Source: Warburgia ugandensis (taxonomy: Eukaryota; Streptophyta; Magnoliopsida; Canellales; Canellaceae). From it: a stretch of 64,000 bases of DNA. A model generated the notes under the pieces. The model was not told the DNA's origin, did no database searches, and was given only the letters and a program-made list of their open reading frames with translations. The stretch is from contig CP141135.1 of NCBI GenBank assembly GCA_035236585.1, positions 4,436,001-4,500,000 of the forward strand, written 5' to 3'. The first letter of the stretch is position 1; every line of letters begins with the position of its first letter. A program made the position numbers and the translations under genes. Positions 46,920 to 56,359 of the stretch are shown here, piece by piece.

Positions 46920-48047
46920 TAATAAAGTGCCTACCAGCGCCCAACCTATTGATGGCAGGCGTTGTTCGCTAGAAAACAGGTAATTTCAGTCAAGGATAAA
47001 TTTAGACGAGTATAACAGAATGAACAGTTTGGAGCACGAACTATTTGAGCCTATTTCTACTATTTGGGTATGTAAATGTGTGCAAACACGACATAAGAAT
47101 TGGATTTCTATCTAATACTCTTCCTCCAATCACAATACACCTTATCATAATGCTCCCTTTTCTTCATATGAAAGAGTAGAATTGCAAATCCAACGACCCG
47201 AATATTCAGGTTTTCCTTGTTCTTAGAAGTCAGATATCAGAACCAATGCACGCTATAGCGTGGGGCCAAACAAAGTGCGTCCAAAGCACAAAATTGAAGA
47301 AAAGCTGACCTTCGGTCCACATTAGCTCCGCCCAGAAGGTGAGCACGTTAATTTTACTTGGAACCATGGCATACTACATGACCCAAAGGCACTGGCAACT
47401 CAACCTGTAAGCTAAACGGGTCGGTTAGGTGCAGGCATTTTAAGCGGGCAATGAAGTCAAGACCCGTGATCGAGTTTAAAAGGTTTGTGTCCCTGGTTCA
47501 GTGGTTTATCCGTAAAAGTTGATAACTCTAAAGTCTCTATAGAACAGTGTGGTTTGGATGATTATAGCATCTAAAAACCATCTAAAAAAACTCTGATAGA
47601 CAATACATTTTATACTTTAAAAAGTAAGTGGTTTGGATGATTATAGCATCGAAAAATTATGTGAAAAGCTATGCTCAGATAGTTCAGAAATGTTGATAGA
47701 CAATACAGTTTCTTTGAAGTTAGACTCATCCAAACCTGATACTCCTTTTGACCTATAAAAAAATCAAAGTTAAGCAATGAGATAAACTGATCATACAAAG
47801 TTATCCTCCAAAAAATGTGATCGTTAGACTCCCCTCTTAGTGCTGTCAGTTTAGGGTCACTTTAGGATAATATGTAGATATATCACAAAAAAACGAAGAA
47901 TGCACTTTTAGGAGAATATATAGGCAGGGATCTTGACCGCTCTTACTGATGAATGCACTTCAAGGAGGATATATAGGCAGTGATCTTAACCATTCATCTT
48001 TTGGTGCAATTAAATGACACCCAAAAGCATTCTCTTATTTGATAATC
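46920..48047. repeat. Non-coding stretch with two local duplications
   Basis: GTGGTTTGGATGATTATAGC occurs at 47549 and 47627 with partly similar surroundings. A GAATGCACTT, GGAG(A/G)ATATATAGGCAG, ATCTTRACC block occurs twice at about 47898-47945 and 47951-47998. Otherwise nothing is recognised. Confidence 0.6.
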
Positions 48048-48061
48048 TTATCTTTCTATTT

Positions 48062-48231
48062 GGCGCAACGGTAAAAATTGTCATCATGTGACCTTGAAGT
48101 CACGGGTTCAAGGCATGGAAACAGCCTCTTGCAAAAAATATAAGGTAAGGCTGCCGACTATAGGCCCTTATGGTCCGTCCCTTCCCGGACCCTGCATAGG
48201 CGGGAGCTTTGTGCACCGGGGCTGCCCCCTT
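48062..48231 (+). mobile_element. Au-type SINE with target duplication
   Basis: GGCGCAACGGTAAAAATTGT, CTTGAAGTCACGGGTTCAAG, then GGAAACAGCCTCTTGC and CTTCCCGGACCCTGCATAGG, ending GGGGCTGCCCCCT. The flanks TTATCTTTCTATTTG at 48048 and 48232 match exactly. Close to consensus, so relatively young. Confidence 0.93.
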
Positions 48232-48249
48232 TTATCTTTCTATTTGACT

Positions 48250-48430
48250 AAAGTGAAACCTTGGTACAAGTTGTGGTCATTGACTTAAAGGTTTTGGGTT
48301 CAAAAAGTGAAAACAGTCTCTTAAAAAAATACGAGATAAAGATGTCTATTATAGACTCTTTGTGGTACACCCTTCTTAGACCAGCATCATGAAAACTTTG
48401 TGCACCTGGCTACATTTTTTTTATTTTTAT
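48250..48430 (+). mobile_element. Au-type SINE, strongly diverged
   Basis: GAAACCTTGGTACAAGTTGT, GGTTTTGGGTTCAA, AAAACAGTCTCTT and TTGTGGTACACCCTTCTTAG align to the family body. It sits directly behind the SINE at 48062, giving a tandem pair of different age. Confidence 0.7.
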
Positions 48431-48439
48431 CTTTTTAAT

Positions 48440-49130
48440 TAACTAAGATTTAACACATTTCGCCAAACCTGGTAAGCCTTCTAATTTTTGCTAATAGGAA
48501 GCTAACAATGGTTAATATTATTTTTTTTGTTAATCAACAATATTAAAAAGCTAAACATAGAAAGAGACTCCCCACCCAAAAGCAATCGGACCAATCACAG
48601 GAGTTCGGCAAACTCCCTTCCTCTAGTATCATCCAATAGAAAAAGAGATGAATTTTGATACATGGCGTATCTAAGGTCCAAAAGATGAGTCACCGGCCCC
48701 ACAGATAAACTTAACTGCGTCTAAACCTTCTAATTCCGAAGATGGACTGGGCCCAGACCAAAGGGGCCCCAGCAGTTAATTAATCCACGATTCTGTAGAA
48801 TAGAGATTCGTGGAGTCCATGTTGACTCATTCAAGACATAAAATCAGTTCAATTCGGAGATCCTAACCATCCGATCAATAGCCCATAAATGGATGATGAA
48901 GAGAGAGGGACACGTGTTCTCATCCACGTACGAACCTATGTGCTATGGATCTACAAACGATCATATGGTCAGTGCTATAATGGGGCGATAAAGATCTAAG
49001 TGGACCGTCCAGATAAAAAAGAAAGAAGACAACCATTTCTAAGTGGACCGATTAGATCAACGAAGGGGCCCACCTCAGTTGAGCAGCACTGCCCGACACC
49101 TGTCTCAAATGGAAAATCAAATAAACCAGA
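48440..49130. other. Non-coding, downstream of the minus-strand gene
   Basis: Contains clauses such as AAGTGGACCG and GGACCGTCCAGAT that recur (48991 and 49041) and look like dispersed repeat remnants. A further exon of the gene at 49138-49563 could be here, but I could not identify one. Confidence 0.4.
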
Positions 49131-49137
49131 GAAATAA

Positions 49138-49563
49138 TCATATCAAATTGAATGAGATGCAAAGTCTGACCTCAAGCTTCGCCAAGAACAGCCCATTGAT
49201 GATAACCTCCCTGGCCCTAAGCCCTGGTTTTCTTATCCTGAGCTGCCGGAGCAGCGACACTCTTGGATTCGTCGGCGGCATAAGCGCCTTTCGCTCCATC
49301 AAGCTGGTACTCTTCACGGGTCTATCATCAGTATCCCCATCAAAAGTTTTTCTCCATCTCTTTCTCCGTTTTCGCCCTCCGCCAACCGATAATTTCCTCG
49401 GCGAGTCGCAATCATCTGAATCCAACTCGGCTAATTTCCTCAGGAGTTGATCAGAAGATGCCTTGTTTAAATGTTGAACTGCGGGCGTTTCTGATGGCTT
49501 GCTTACACGAACTGTCACTGTTTCCGATTCCTCGTTTACAGTTTCAACATTGAGAGTCTCCAT
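49138..49563 (-). CDS. Unrecognised protein, single ORF or first exon (141 aa)
   Basis: From the ATG at 49563-49561 it reads METLNVETVNEESETVTVRV. A helical stretch NKASSDQLLRKLAELDSDD follows, then the basic patch GGGRKRRKRWRKTF (a possible nuclear localisation signal), then SLMERKALMPPTNPRVSLLR and RQLRIRKPGLRAREVIINGL. The composition is non-random and codons are G/C-balanced, unlike the surrounding DNA. A CT-rich leader ((GA)n on the plus strand, 49586-49602) precedes the ATG, as in many plant 5'UTRs. The ORF ends at 49138. Alternatively it is an exon with donor GAG before GTCAGA at about 49171, leaving AKLE as the last residues. I do not recognise the family. The more upstream Met in the same frame is less likely because the sequence before METL looks like leader. 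Confidence 0.5.
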   Translation of the reverse strand: METLNVETVNEESETVTVRVSKPSETPAVQHLNKASSDQLLRKLAELDSDDCDSPRKLSVGGGRKRRKRWRKTFDGDTDDRPVKSTSLMERKALMPPTNPRVSLLRQLRIRKPGLRAREVIINGLFLAKLEVRLCISFNLI

Positions 49564-49603
49564 TAGAGCTCGAAGAAAAGCTTCAGAGAGAGAGAGAGAG
49601 TCT

Positions 49604-50500
49604 GGCTGAAACGTGGGAGTTTTAGTAGATAGCTCCAAGGAGTAGAATGGCAGGTGACCGTTGGAAGTGACGTGGCAAGCGGATATTGAGATCTGAGTAC
49701 AGTCGAATGAGGGGAAAAAGAGCCGTTTGAACGTGCAGCCGTATGAATCAAACGCTTTTGTGGTAACGACACTCTCTTTGCTTCGTGGTAGTGGGGCCAC
49801 CTTTTGTTGGTACAATCAACGATTGATTCACTGAATTCAGAGATCTTGTATCCCCAAAATCCCGATGATTGAGAAGATTTTGTCGTATGTGTGGATTCGT
49901 TTTTGATCATCGACGGTGCACATTCAACAATTAAAAATCCCATCTAGCATTTGTAAAAGTCGACTTTTGATCACTAGAAACGGACGGTCAAAAACTACAT
50001 ATAAACAATGGCTCAGATTCAACGACCAAAATACAATTGCAGGATGCTGAAATGGTTCACATCATCATTATTTATCGAATTTTGGCTCCAAGTAAAATAG
50101 GATGAACGGGTCGGATCAACAGAAGACGCAACCAACCGATCAAAGCGGGGACGAAGGAGAGGGTCAGCCCTCCACCTCTTGCTTCAGTTAACTGAGTAGG
50201 TGGGTGAAACTGTCCAAAATAAGGGCCTGTGTTAATTAGCTCGCCACTCCCAACCACGACCATAGAACGGATCATGCTTTGGAAAGTGTAAAACAGAAAG
50301 GACATCTTTTTAGGAGAATTTTCACACCACGAGGTGGGGTGTAATGAGGAAGGGCGTGGGCGTGGGCGCGGCCATGTTTTACTTGGGTGCACCTTTCAAA
50401 ACGTTCTATTAATATTTTTCCCAGTTATTTTCTAACCTTGTTTTGTCAGCTGTTATGCCGTTAGGGTGCTGTTATTGGACATGAATTTAGTTCTATATAT
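49604..50500. other. Upstream region of the unrecognised gene
   Basis: Probable promoter side of the minus-strand gene (49600-49850). Farther right is non-coding sequence with a local GC-rich patch at 50350-50385 (GTGGGCGTGGGCGCGGCC). No defined element. Confidence 0.4.
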
Positions 50501-50502
50501 AA

Positions 50503-50693
50503 AAAGGGCAGCCAACGGGGGACAGCCAACGGGTACGAAGGTTCCCTATGCAAGGTCTGAGGAAGGGGTGGATCACAATGGTCAAAAGTATGCATTCCTA
50601 TTTTACATTTTACAAGAGGCTATTTTCACACCTTGAACCCATGACGCCAAGATCGGATGAAGACAACTTTATAATTGCACAAAGGCTCTCCTT
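50503..50693 (-). mobile_element. Au-type SINE, diverged, with target duplication
   Basis: On the minus strand it begins GGAGAGCCTTTGTGCAATTA and ends GCTGCCCTTTTT, with the conserved body between. A short internal duplication (CAGCCAACGGG twice) is present at the 3' end. The flanks AATTTAGTTCTATATAT (50484) and AATTCAGTTATATATAT (50695) are the likely target duplication. Confidence 0.85.
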
Positions 50694-50701
50694 TAATTCA
50701 G

Positions 50702-50702
<1 letters not shown>

Positions 50703-50753
<51 letters not shown>
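50703..50753. repeat. (TA)n microsatellite
   Basis: About 25 TA units at the right flank of the SINE. It probably expanded from the TATATAT in its target duplication. Confidence 0.95.
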
Positions 50754-50756
<3 letters not shown>

Positions 50757-50759
50757 TTC

Positions 50760-51640
50760 ACCTTATTTTTTAAAGTAAGTCCCACTTGAATTAGAGCTTA
50801 TTTTCAAAGATATAGAGTCATTAGAATCAGCAATTTGTCATCCATGAATTATGCTACGCAAACACACTAGTTTTTATTGAAGGATAACACACTTGTTTAA
50901 GCACTGGACGATTACAAACATCATATATTATTTTAGTCCAATTAAGAGTACATGCTCTAGAGGAAAGGATGATGTTAAATGCCACTTGTTTTATGCATAG
51001 TAAAACTTGTTTTATTTTATTTTGTATATTTATGTCATTCATCATGTTCAGAATATTAAAAATAGATAACCCATGACAAATCAATGTATTTGAACAATCT
51101 TAACCACTTTTTTAGTATTAATTAGAAATTTAATAAAAATAAAAAATAGTAATTTTATTAAAAAAAAAAGCTAAAACATTCAATGCCATGAAATGTGATG
51201 CGTAGATTATACATGTTAGGTTTGTTTACCACCTATTGCCGATAACCCATTTGTGGTTTAGCGGCTTTCTTGTTTTCCTTTTTAACTTTCCATATTTAAA
51301 AATTTCCTCTAGAGGACAGGCTTTAGGCTATAGAGGAGAGGATGCCAATTTTTTAAATATCGTGGTAAAACCATTTTTTAAATCAAAGTAGTTCTCATGT
51401 TCAGAATATAAAAAATAGGCAATTCATGAGAGAATTTGAGCTAGTTTTTTTGGGTTTTTGCAAAACTTAATATATAAAAAATTGAGTGCAATTTTTTACC
51501 AAAAAAAAAGAAGCCTTACGTTAAAGCCACCTAATAGGCATGAAATTCCATGTCTAACCTATCTTTGCCATTCCTAACACAACAAACAGATTTACAATAC
51601 ACAAAAAAAGAGGTGCGTGCACCATTCTAACCTTTAGAGC
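50760..51640. other. AT-rich non-coding sequence
   Basis: No open frame of note and no recognised repeat. The phrases TCAGAATAT..AAAAATAG(A/G)(T/C)AA and CATGA(C/G)A recur at 51050 and 51400, which suggests an old local duplication. Confidence 0.4.
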
Positions 51641-51645
51641 GTATA

Positions 51646-51985
51646 AAATGAAAAAAGAAGATAAAATCACAAACTGAAGGCCTTTAACTAGGGGCCTCAA
51701 ATTGAGACTGTGCAACATAGGGTGGGCGCTTGGATGGAATTGGACACGCATTGCCTTGAGAGGGAGCCTCATATTGAGCGTCCGTTAAAAGAGCGTCAGT
51801 GTATCACTGCTCAAAAGAGAAAACCGCGGAACGAAGAATGGGCTGTTGGACGCATGGAAAAAAAGATCTCGTCTCTCTTCGATTTGCTAATCTATAACTA
51901 ACTTTATAAGTCATTTTGCTCAATTAAAACAAGCCTGCCAAATATAGTAAGAGCAATGTCCGTGCTTCTCTTTTTCAAAATTTCC
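51646..51985. repeat. Dispersed repeat, copy 1 (see 62568-63150)
   Basis: Shares with the second copy the AAAATGAAAAAAGAA start, then AAACTGAAG, the CACTGCTCAAAAGAGAAA region, GACGCATGGAAAAAAAGAT, CTAATCTATAACTAACTTTA and GTGCTTCTCTTTT. About 340 bp, same orientation, no coding sense. This copy lacks the SINE. Confidence 0.85.
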
Positions 51986-52011
51986 CCACAAGTGAAACAG
52001 GTCTCGAAGAA

Positions 52012-52168
52012 GGTAGTCTGGTGCAACAGCGGAGTTGTCATCGTGTGATTTTGAGGCCATGAATTTAAGGCGTGGAAACATTTTCTTACAAAATGCAAAG
52101 TAAAGGCCCCTTCTCCGGACCTTGCATATGAGGGAGATTCGTGCACCGCAACTACCCTTTTAAGTGAG
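52012..52168 (+). mobile_element. Au-type SINE, internally deleted
   Basis: GTGCAACAGCGGAGTTGTCA, GGCGTGGAAACATTTTCTTA and AAATGCAAAGTAAAGGCCCC, then TTCTCCGGACCTTGCATATG, ending CAACTACCCTTTT. The segment around the TTGTGG motif is missing. Confidence 0.85.
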
Positions 52169-52174
52169 AGCGGG

Positions 52175-52421
52175 AGTTGCTGAAGTTAATAAGCTAACCA
52201 TGGGGTACTGATTATACTGATGGAGTATGCTTCTTGTTTTCTGGTTGCTTAAGTTAATAAGCTATCCATGGAGTAGTAATTACACTGATGGAGTATGTTT
52301 GTAATTTCTGAGAAACCATGGGCGTCTTTCTAAGCTCTTGGTAGAAATGTAAGCCCTTGCTTGTCAGATAACGATATTTACTGTGTTTCCTGTTATTGAT
52401 CATGTTCCAGCAATCTGCACG

Positions 52422-52494
<73 letters not shown>
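52175..52494. repeat. Long inverted repeat, left arm (with (GA)n)
   Basis: About 250 bp plus a (GA)n run (52425-52494) that is repeated in inverse orientation at 54806-55066. Anchors shared by both arms are AGTTGCT, AGTTAATAAGCT(A/T)(A/T)CCATGG, CTGGTTGCTTAAG, TTTGTAATTTCT, GAAACCATGGG and AGAAATGTAAGCCC. Inside the arm a 68-bp unit is tandemly doubled (from 52184 and from 52252). Confidence 0.88.
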
Positions 52495-52498
<4 letters not shown>

Positions 52499-52559
52499 AA
52501 TCCCCATGGGTAGCTTTTAAGAAAATTCTGAAAGAATAAGAAATTTCAAAGCAGTCATA

Positions 52560-53172
52560 ATGGGCGTCTCTTCTCTAATTCTGGTTGCCATGGTAGGTCC
52601 GTCGACGTCGCCGTTTCAAAAGGCAATAATGCTAATAGAGGGACAATAACAGAAACTGGTAGCGGCGCAGGTGAAATCAATTCTTTCATGAAAGAAATCA
52701 CGGCAATGGGAGGAAACATGCGAAAAGACCCCTGCGTCTGCCGGTGATAATAAGACCACCGACACAAACAACTCGTCCAGATCGTTTTCAATGTTACAGT
52801 CGCAAAGTTGAAAGAGGCACTCGGGGAATCTCAGATCTTGAAACACGCCGAGAAATATCGTAGAGCATCCAAGGCTCTTGATAACTGCAAGGAGGTTATG
52901 GGCTATGCCATTGATGACCCCAAAAGAGCTTTTGACAAGTTCGAAAATTTTGATCTCACCGAGGTCAAAGCGTTGGCTGACGATCGCAAGAACTGGCTAA
53001 TCGCTTCTGTCACCTACCAAGATACATGCAGGAATGGATTTGATAACACCACTGGACCAGCTGGAGCAGCCATGATTAAAGCTTTGGTAGGTGCTTCGGA
53101 GTTCAGCAGCATCTCCCTTGCCATCATCACCGAAGTCTCAAAAGTCCTCGGTGGTTCCAGCTTCCCTCCAAG
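52560..53172 (+). pseudogene. Pectin methylesterase N-terminal fragment (PMEI pro-region), broken
   Basis: ATG at 52560 with a hydrophobic start MGVSSLILVAMV. A frameshift follows, then VSKGNNANRGT in another frame, as in the signal-anchor plus NN region of type-I plant pectinesterases. From about 52780 the frame reads QIVFNVTVAKLKEALGES, then ALDNCKEVMGYAIDDPKRAF, the NWLIASVTYQDTCRNGF stretch and SSISLAIITEVSKVL. This is the PMEI-like inhibitor pro-domain with its conserved DC and TC cysteine context. Homology ends at about 53172 in FPPR, just where the catalytic esterase domain would begin. Full enzymes have some 550 residues, so about two thirds is missing. It is probably a captured or retro-copied 5' gene piece. 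Confidence 0.87.
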
Positions 53173-53174
53173 GA

Positions 53175-53286
53175 AGGACGGACAGGCGCGAGGCCCTTCT
53201 AAGCTGCACCATTGTTGGAGAACCAGCTTGGTCCGCTCCTTCCCCGAACCTCGAATAGGCGGGAGCTTTGTGCGTCAGACTACCCT
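53175..53286 (+). mobile_element. Au-type SINE 3' fragment
   Basis: TTGGTCCGCTCCTTCCCCGA, ATAGGCGGGAGCTTTGTGCG and CAGACTACCCTT align to the SINE 3' half. It lies exactly at the break in the pectinesterase homology. Confidence 0.8.
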
Positions 53287-53289
53287 TAT

Positions 53290-54085
53290 TCATGCAAAAT
53301 TTGGATCATTTCAACCCAGCTCAAGTCATATCAGATCAGATTTCAGATTTCATGTTAAGACAGCTTACTTCTTCTCAAGCACCATTAAGACCATGCTATC
53401 CTTTGTGGGAAAGAAGACGATATCGATGGTTTGTTGCTTAAGTGCTAACCTGAGAATAATGGGCACAGCGTGTTCAAATTGTTTCAAGTACTTGGGTTCA
53501 TCCCAATATCATTGTTCAACTTGTGGAAATGTGAAGAATTACTAAAACATCTACGAGGGATGAAGTGACGTGGGACATGTTCTTCCATGCCGTCACTTGG
53601 AACATTTGGAGGGAGAGAAAGCAGAGAACCTTCTCTCGCAGAGAATATTCTTAGGAAATCCGTATTCTCACAGCTCTTCAGGTGGATATCGTCTCACAAA
53701 GATTGTGCAAAAATCTCGGCCTAAGAGAGAACGTGGCCTGTCTATGTCAATATCGCAATCTTCAAGCCTAAAATCATTCAACAGTGGAAGTCGCCATTTG
53801 TAATGTAGGACTCTCTGACAACGCAGATGTCATTGTTTACAGTTCAAGAAAGATTTCGATTCAGATTCTAGGACCAATTGGCGAAGGGGACCATACTAGA
53901 GCAGAGGTCCTTGCAATGATCGAATGAGTTAGTTTGGGCTCGTTCAATGACTTTCAACAGTTGATCATAGAAGGTGCTCAAGAGAATATAATAAGAAGGG
54001 TCTCTGGGGACTCTAACCCACCTTGGAGGCTTGCAAATGAATTGGCTGCAATCAGAAAACTAAGCTGCAGCTGTTAGAAATTAAT
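53290..54085 (+). pseudogene. L1-type LINE 3' end: zinc-finger and RNase H remnant
   Basis: In broken frames it reads HSVFKLFQVLGFIPISLFNL (about 53465) and MFFHAVTWNIWRERKQRTF (about 53575), the zf-RVT module found after plant L1 reverse transcriptases. Then comes an RNase H-like end, LGPIGEGDHTRAEVLAMIE (about 53872), and the LIIEGAQENIIRRVSG and PPWRLANELAAIRKLS stretches. A TGA follows AMIE. It differs from the RTE family elsewhere in the window. Confidence 0.7.
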
Positions 54086-54800
54086 TGGTTCATACATTTA
54101 CAGAAAAATCCGTAGTAGTCAGGTGTGGTGACTGCTCATGGCAGTTATTCTTGATGGAAGAATAACTGTCATTAATTATTCATTAATTTTTTTTAAAGGA
54201 GTCTCTGATTCAAGCAGAGGACATACGGTTATTGCCATCATTGTGCACTGTTTTTGAATCAAAAGATCTCTCTAAACTACTTCAAATCTACTGCTATGGT
54301 TGGAGATAAGTTCTTAATCATTCATTTCTGCTTCCGCTTATATTTCTAGTTTACTGTAAACATGTTTAGATTGGTTTACAGCAGCTTCCTAGCTGGATAG
54401 CGAGTTACTTTTGTTATTATGCTTGATTATCAAATTCTTTGAACTGTTTTTATTTTTATTTTTATAACCCTCTTAGTCATGCCGTAAGTATGACCCCCGA
54501 TAAAGTATCAATCATTTCGCAGAAAAGAAGATACTATGATCTTCGAATCACTTTTTGGTTCCTACCAATGATCCTGAAGGTGTAGTAAGGAATAATATAG
54601 AAGAGGAATAACAGATCAAAGCGCGTCCACATTTATGGGGCCATCTTTGGATGATCCGTACCTCTATGGACCATTCCTCACTGAGAGAGAGAGAGAGGGA
54701 GAGAGGACTATTCAAATGGGTATGTATTCATACCACCAGCCATGAGGAAGTCCTTCCCTTTCTTAGTTGTATGGTTGAGCCTTACCAAAGAAATAATGCT
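54086..54800. other. Non-coding between L1 remnant and right inverted arm
   Basis: No recognised protein or element. Contains a short GA repeat (54682-54704). Confidence 0.4.
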
Positions 54801-54805
54801 AAGGC

Positions 54806-55066
54806 ACTCTCTCTCTCTCTCTCTCCACATTCCTACAGAATGCTGGAACATTATCAAGGAGAGGAAACATAGTGAATATCATTATGCGATAAACATGGGC
54901 TTACATTTCTATGAAGATCCTCGAAAGACACCCATGGTTTCTTAGAAATTACAAAATACTCTATCCGCGTATGGAGTAGCTTATAAGCTTAAGCAACCAG
55001 ATAACAAGAAACATTCTCCATCAGTGCAATTACTACTCCATGGATAGCTTATTAACTTGAGCAACT
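54806..55066. repeat. Long inverted repeat, right arm (with (CT)n)
   Basis: Reverse complement of 52175-52494, including the microsatellite (here CT, 54806-54824) and the doubled 68-bp unit. It lies immediately 3' of the proline-rich gene and may contain its 3'UTR. Arm-to-arm identity appears to be roughly 80-85 percent by eye. Confidence 0.88.
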
Positions 55067-55106
55067 AGCTAACAAGAAGCTAACGACAACATGGTGGCCT
55101 GCCTCC

Positions 55107-55406
55107 TCATGGTTTGTAGGCAGGATCATCTTCTACCGGAGGATGGCCGGGATGGTGATCGAACTTTGGCGGCTTCTCAAATGGAGGCTTGTGCAATGGG
55201 GGTGGCTTCTCAAATGGAGGTTTGTGCTCTGGGGGTGGCTTCTTAAATGGAGGCTTGTGCAATGGGGGTGGCTTCTCAAATAGCGGAGGCTTGTGCTCTG
55301 GGGTTGGCTTCTTCTCAGGTGGCTTGAAGCCATAGTCAGCTTCGGAGGCAACGGCCACGGCCAGGATTACAAGGAGAAACACTAACAAGTGTGAGAAGGA
55401 TGCCAT
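55107..55406 (-). CDS. Secreted proline-rich cell-wall protein (99 aa)
   Basis: The ATG at 55406-55404 gives a clear signal peptide, MASFSHLLVFLLVILAVAVA, likely cut after SEA. The mature part begins DYGFKPPEKKPTPEHKPP. It then has alternating repeats PPLHKPPF, KKPPPEHKPPF and EKPPPLHKPPF, ending HHPGHPPVEDDPAYKP. This is the layout of small repetitive proline-rich or early-nodulin-like wall proteins, which are hydroxylated and deposited in the wall. The exact family is uncertain because low-complexity proteins converge. The reading frame is intact with no intron. A longer in-frame start (MSSFGRPNFP, 55481) is rejected because it would lie upstream of the TATA box and bury the signal peptide. 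Confidence 0.85.
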   Translation of the reverse strand: MASFSHLLVFLLVILAVAVASEADYGFKPPEKKPTPEHKPPLFEKPPPLHKPPFKKPPPEHKPPFEKPPPLHKPPFEKPPKFDHHPGHPPVEDDPAYKP

Positions 55407-55443
55407 GATTGTTTTTGATGATAAAACACTGCATGGGAGCTGC

Positions 55444-55485
55444 CCTTTTATAGGGAAATTAGGCCTACCAAAAGAAGACACGTGT
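55444..55485 (-). promoter_or_regulatory. Core promoter of proline-rich gene: TATA box and G-box
   Basis: On the minus strand, CTATAAAAGG (55453-55444) lies 38 bp upstream of the ATG, and a G-box ACACGTGT (55485-55478) lies 25 bp further upstream. Transcription would begin about 10-15 bp before the ATG, giving a very short leader. G-boxes bind bZIP/bHLH factors (light, ABA), so inducible expression is plausible but inferred. Confidence 0.7.
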
Positions 55486-55489
55486 TAGC

Positions 55490-56060
55490 ATGTACTACAA
55501 CTGATGTATGCGCTCATCCAACTCTTAAATTGCATGGGCCCTGCATGTTGAATATTTGCGCAATTTGCAATTAGAGGCCGCTTCCCACCGGCTTCCGGAC
55601 TTTTTGACTAGCCACTATCTTTGTCACCTTTCTTTACACAGACACACAATGCACAAGTGTGTCCTTTTCTTCTTCTTCTTCTTTTTCCGTTTTTTCCCCT
55701 AGCTTCCAAAGCTTGATTAACTACCATAAAGGTCATCGTGGTGATCACATTCTTCATTTGGGAAGAAAACTTCCCAGTTAAACCACTCTAACCCTCTGAT
55801 TTCTAGGCATTCGTGATGGATATAGATTGCTGCCTTATGATTTTCTAAATGTTTTCTTATCAGTCATGGCTCTTTACAAAAGAGAGAATAATCTATGAAT
55901 CATCTCTAATTCCTATTAATGATCTAAAAGCTGTAAGAGTCCGGCTAGGAGTACACGCCTCCTTTTCCCTAAGCATGGCACTAGCCTTTTATAGATATAA
56001 GCCAGTTTTCAATGTTTGGAATGGAGTAATATAGGGTATAAGCCAAAATTGGATGCCGTC
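55490..56060. other. Upstream region of the proline-rich gene
   Basis: A TCTTCTTCTTCTTC tract lies at 55667-55685. No other recognised element. Confidence 0.4.
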
Positions 56061-56122
56061 AGCTTTTGTTTCTATGGGTTCAAAATCATGACCCAACCCA
56101 CCCACATGATTAAGGCCATCTC

Positions 56123-56350
56123 ACCGACATGAAGTAACATCAGTCCAGAAGGCTCCAAGAGATACCATGTGAACTCGACAAACTTTTGACGATCCGCAGC
56201 ATCTAGCAGTGGCCTTTCTAAGTCTTTGAGCAAATTGTGTAGTAATTTCTTGACTCTCTCCATGTCGGCCAACTGCCCACGTGATGTTCTAAGATCAATA
56301 GCCTATGGTGTTGGCAGACCAGTTAATCTTCGGATGGCAATGCCCAACAT
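56123..56350 (-). pseudogene. Possible orphan exon of an unrecognised conserved gene
   Basis: The minus strand reads YQKMLGIAIRRLTGLPTP, a stop, then AIDLRTSRGQLADMERVKKL, LHNLLKDLERPLLDAADRQK and FVEFTWYLLEPSGLMLLHV. A good donor follows (CATGTCG before GTGAGATGG, near 56123). The amphipathic, charged composition and the fitting donor suggest a genuine exon from a larger protein. One in-frame TAG after LPTP and the lack of neighbouring exons suggest a degraded or captured copy. I do not recognise the protein. Confidence 0.4.
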
Positions 56351-56359
56351 TTTTTGATA

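Noticed and set aside
52425-52494. GA repeat as a GAGA-type promoter element of the PME fragment
   Set aside because: The same microsatellite is part of the inverted arm and recurs as CT at 54806. The downstream gene is broken, so a promoter role cannot be claimed.
53570-53803. Separate 77-codon gene
   Set aside because: Its reading is an out-of-frame view of the L1 zf-RVT region (WNIWRERK in another frame).
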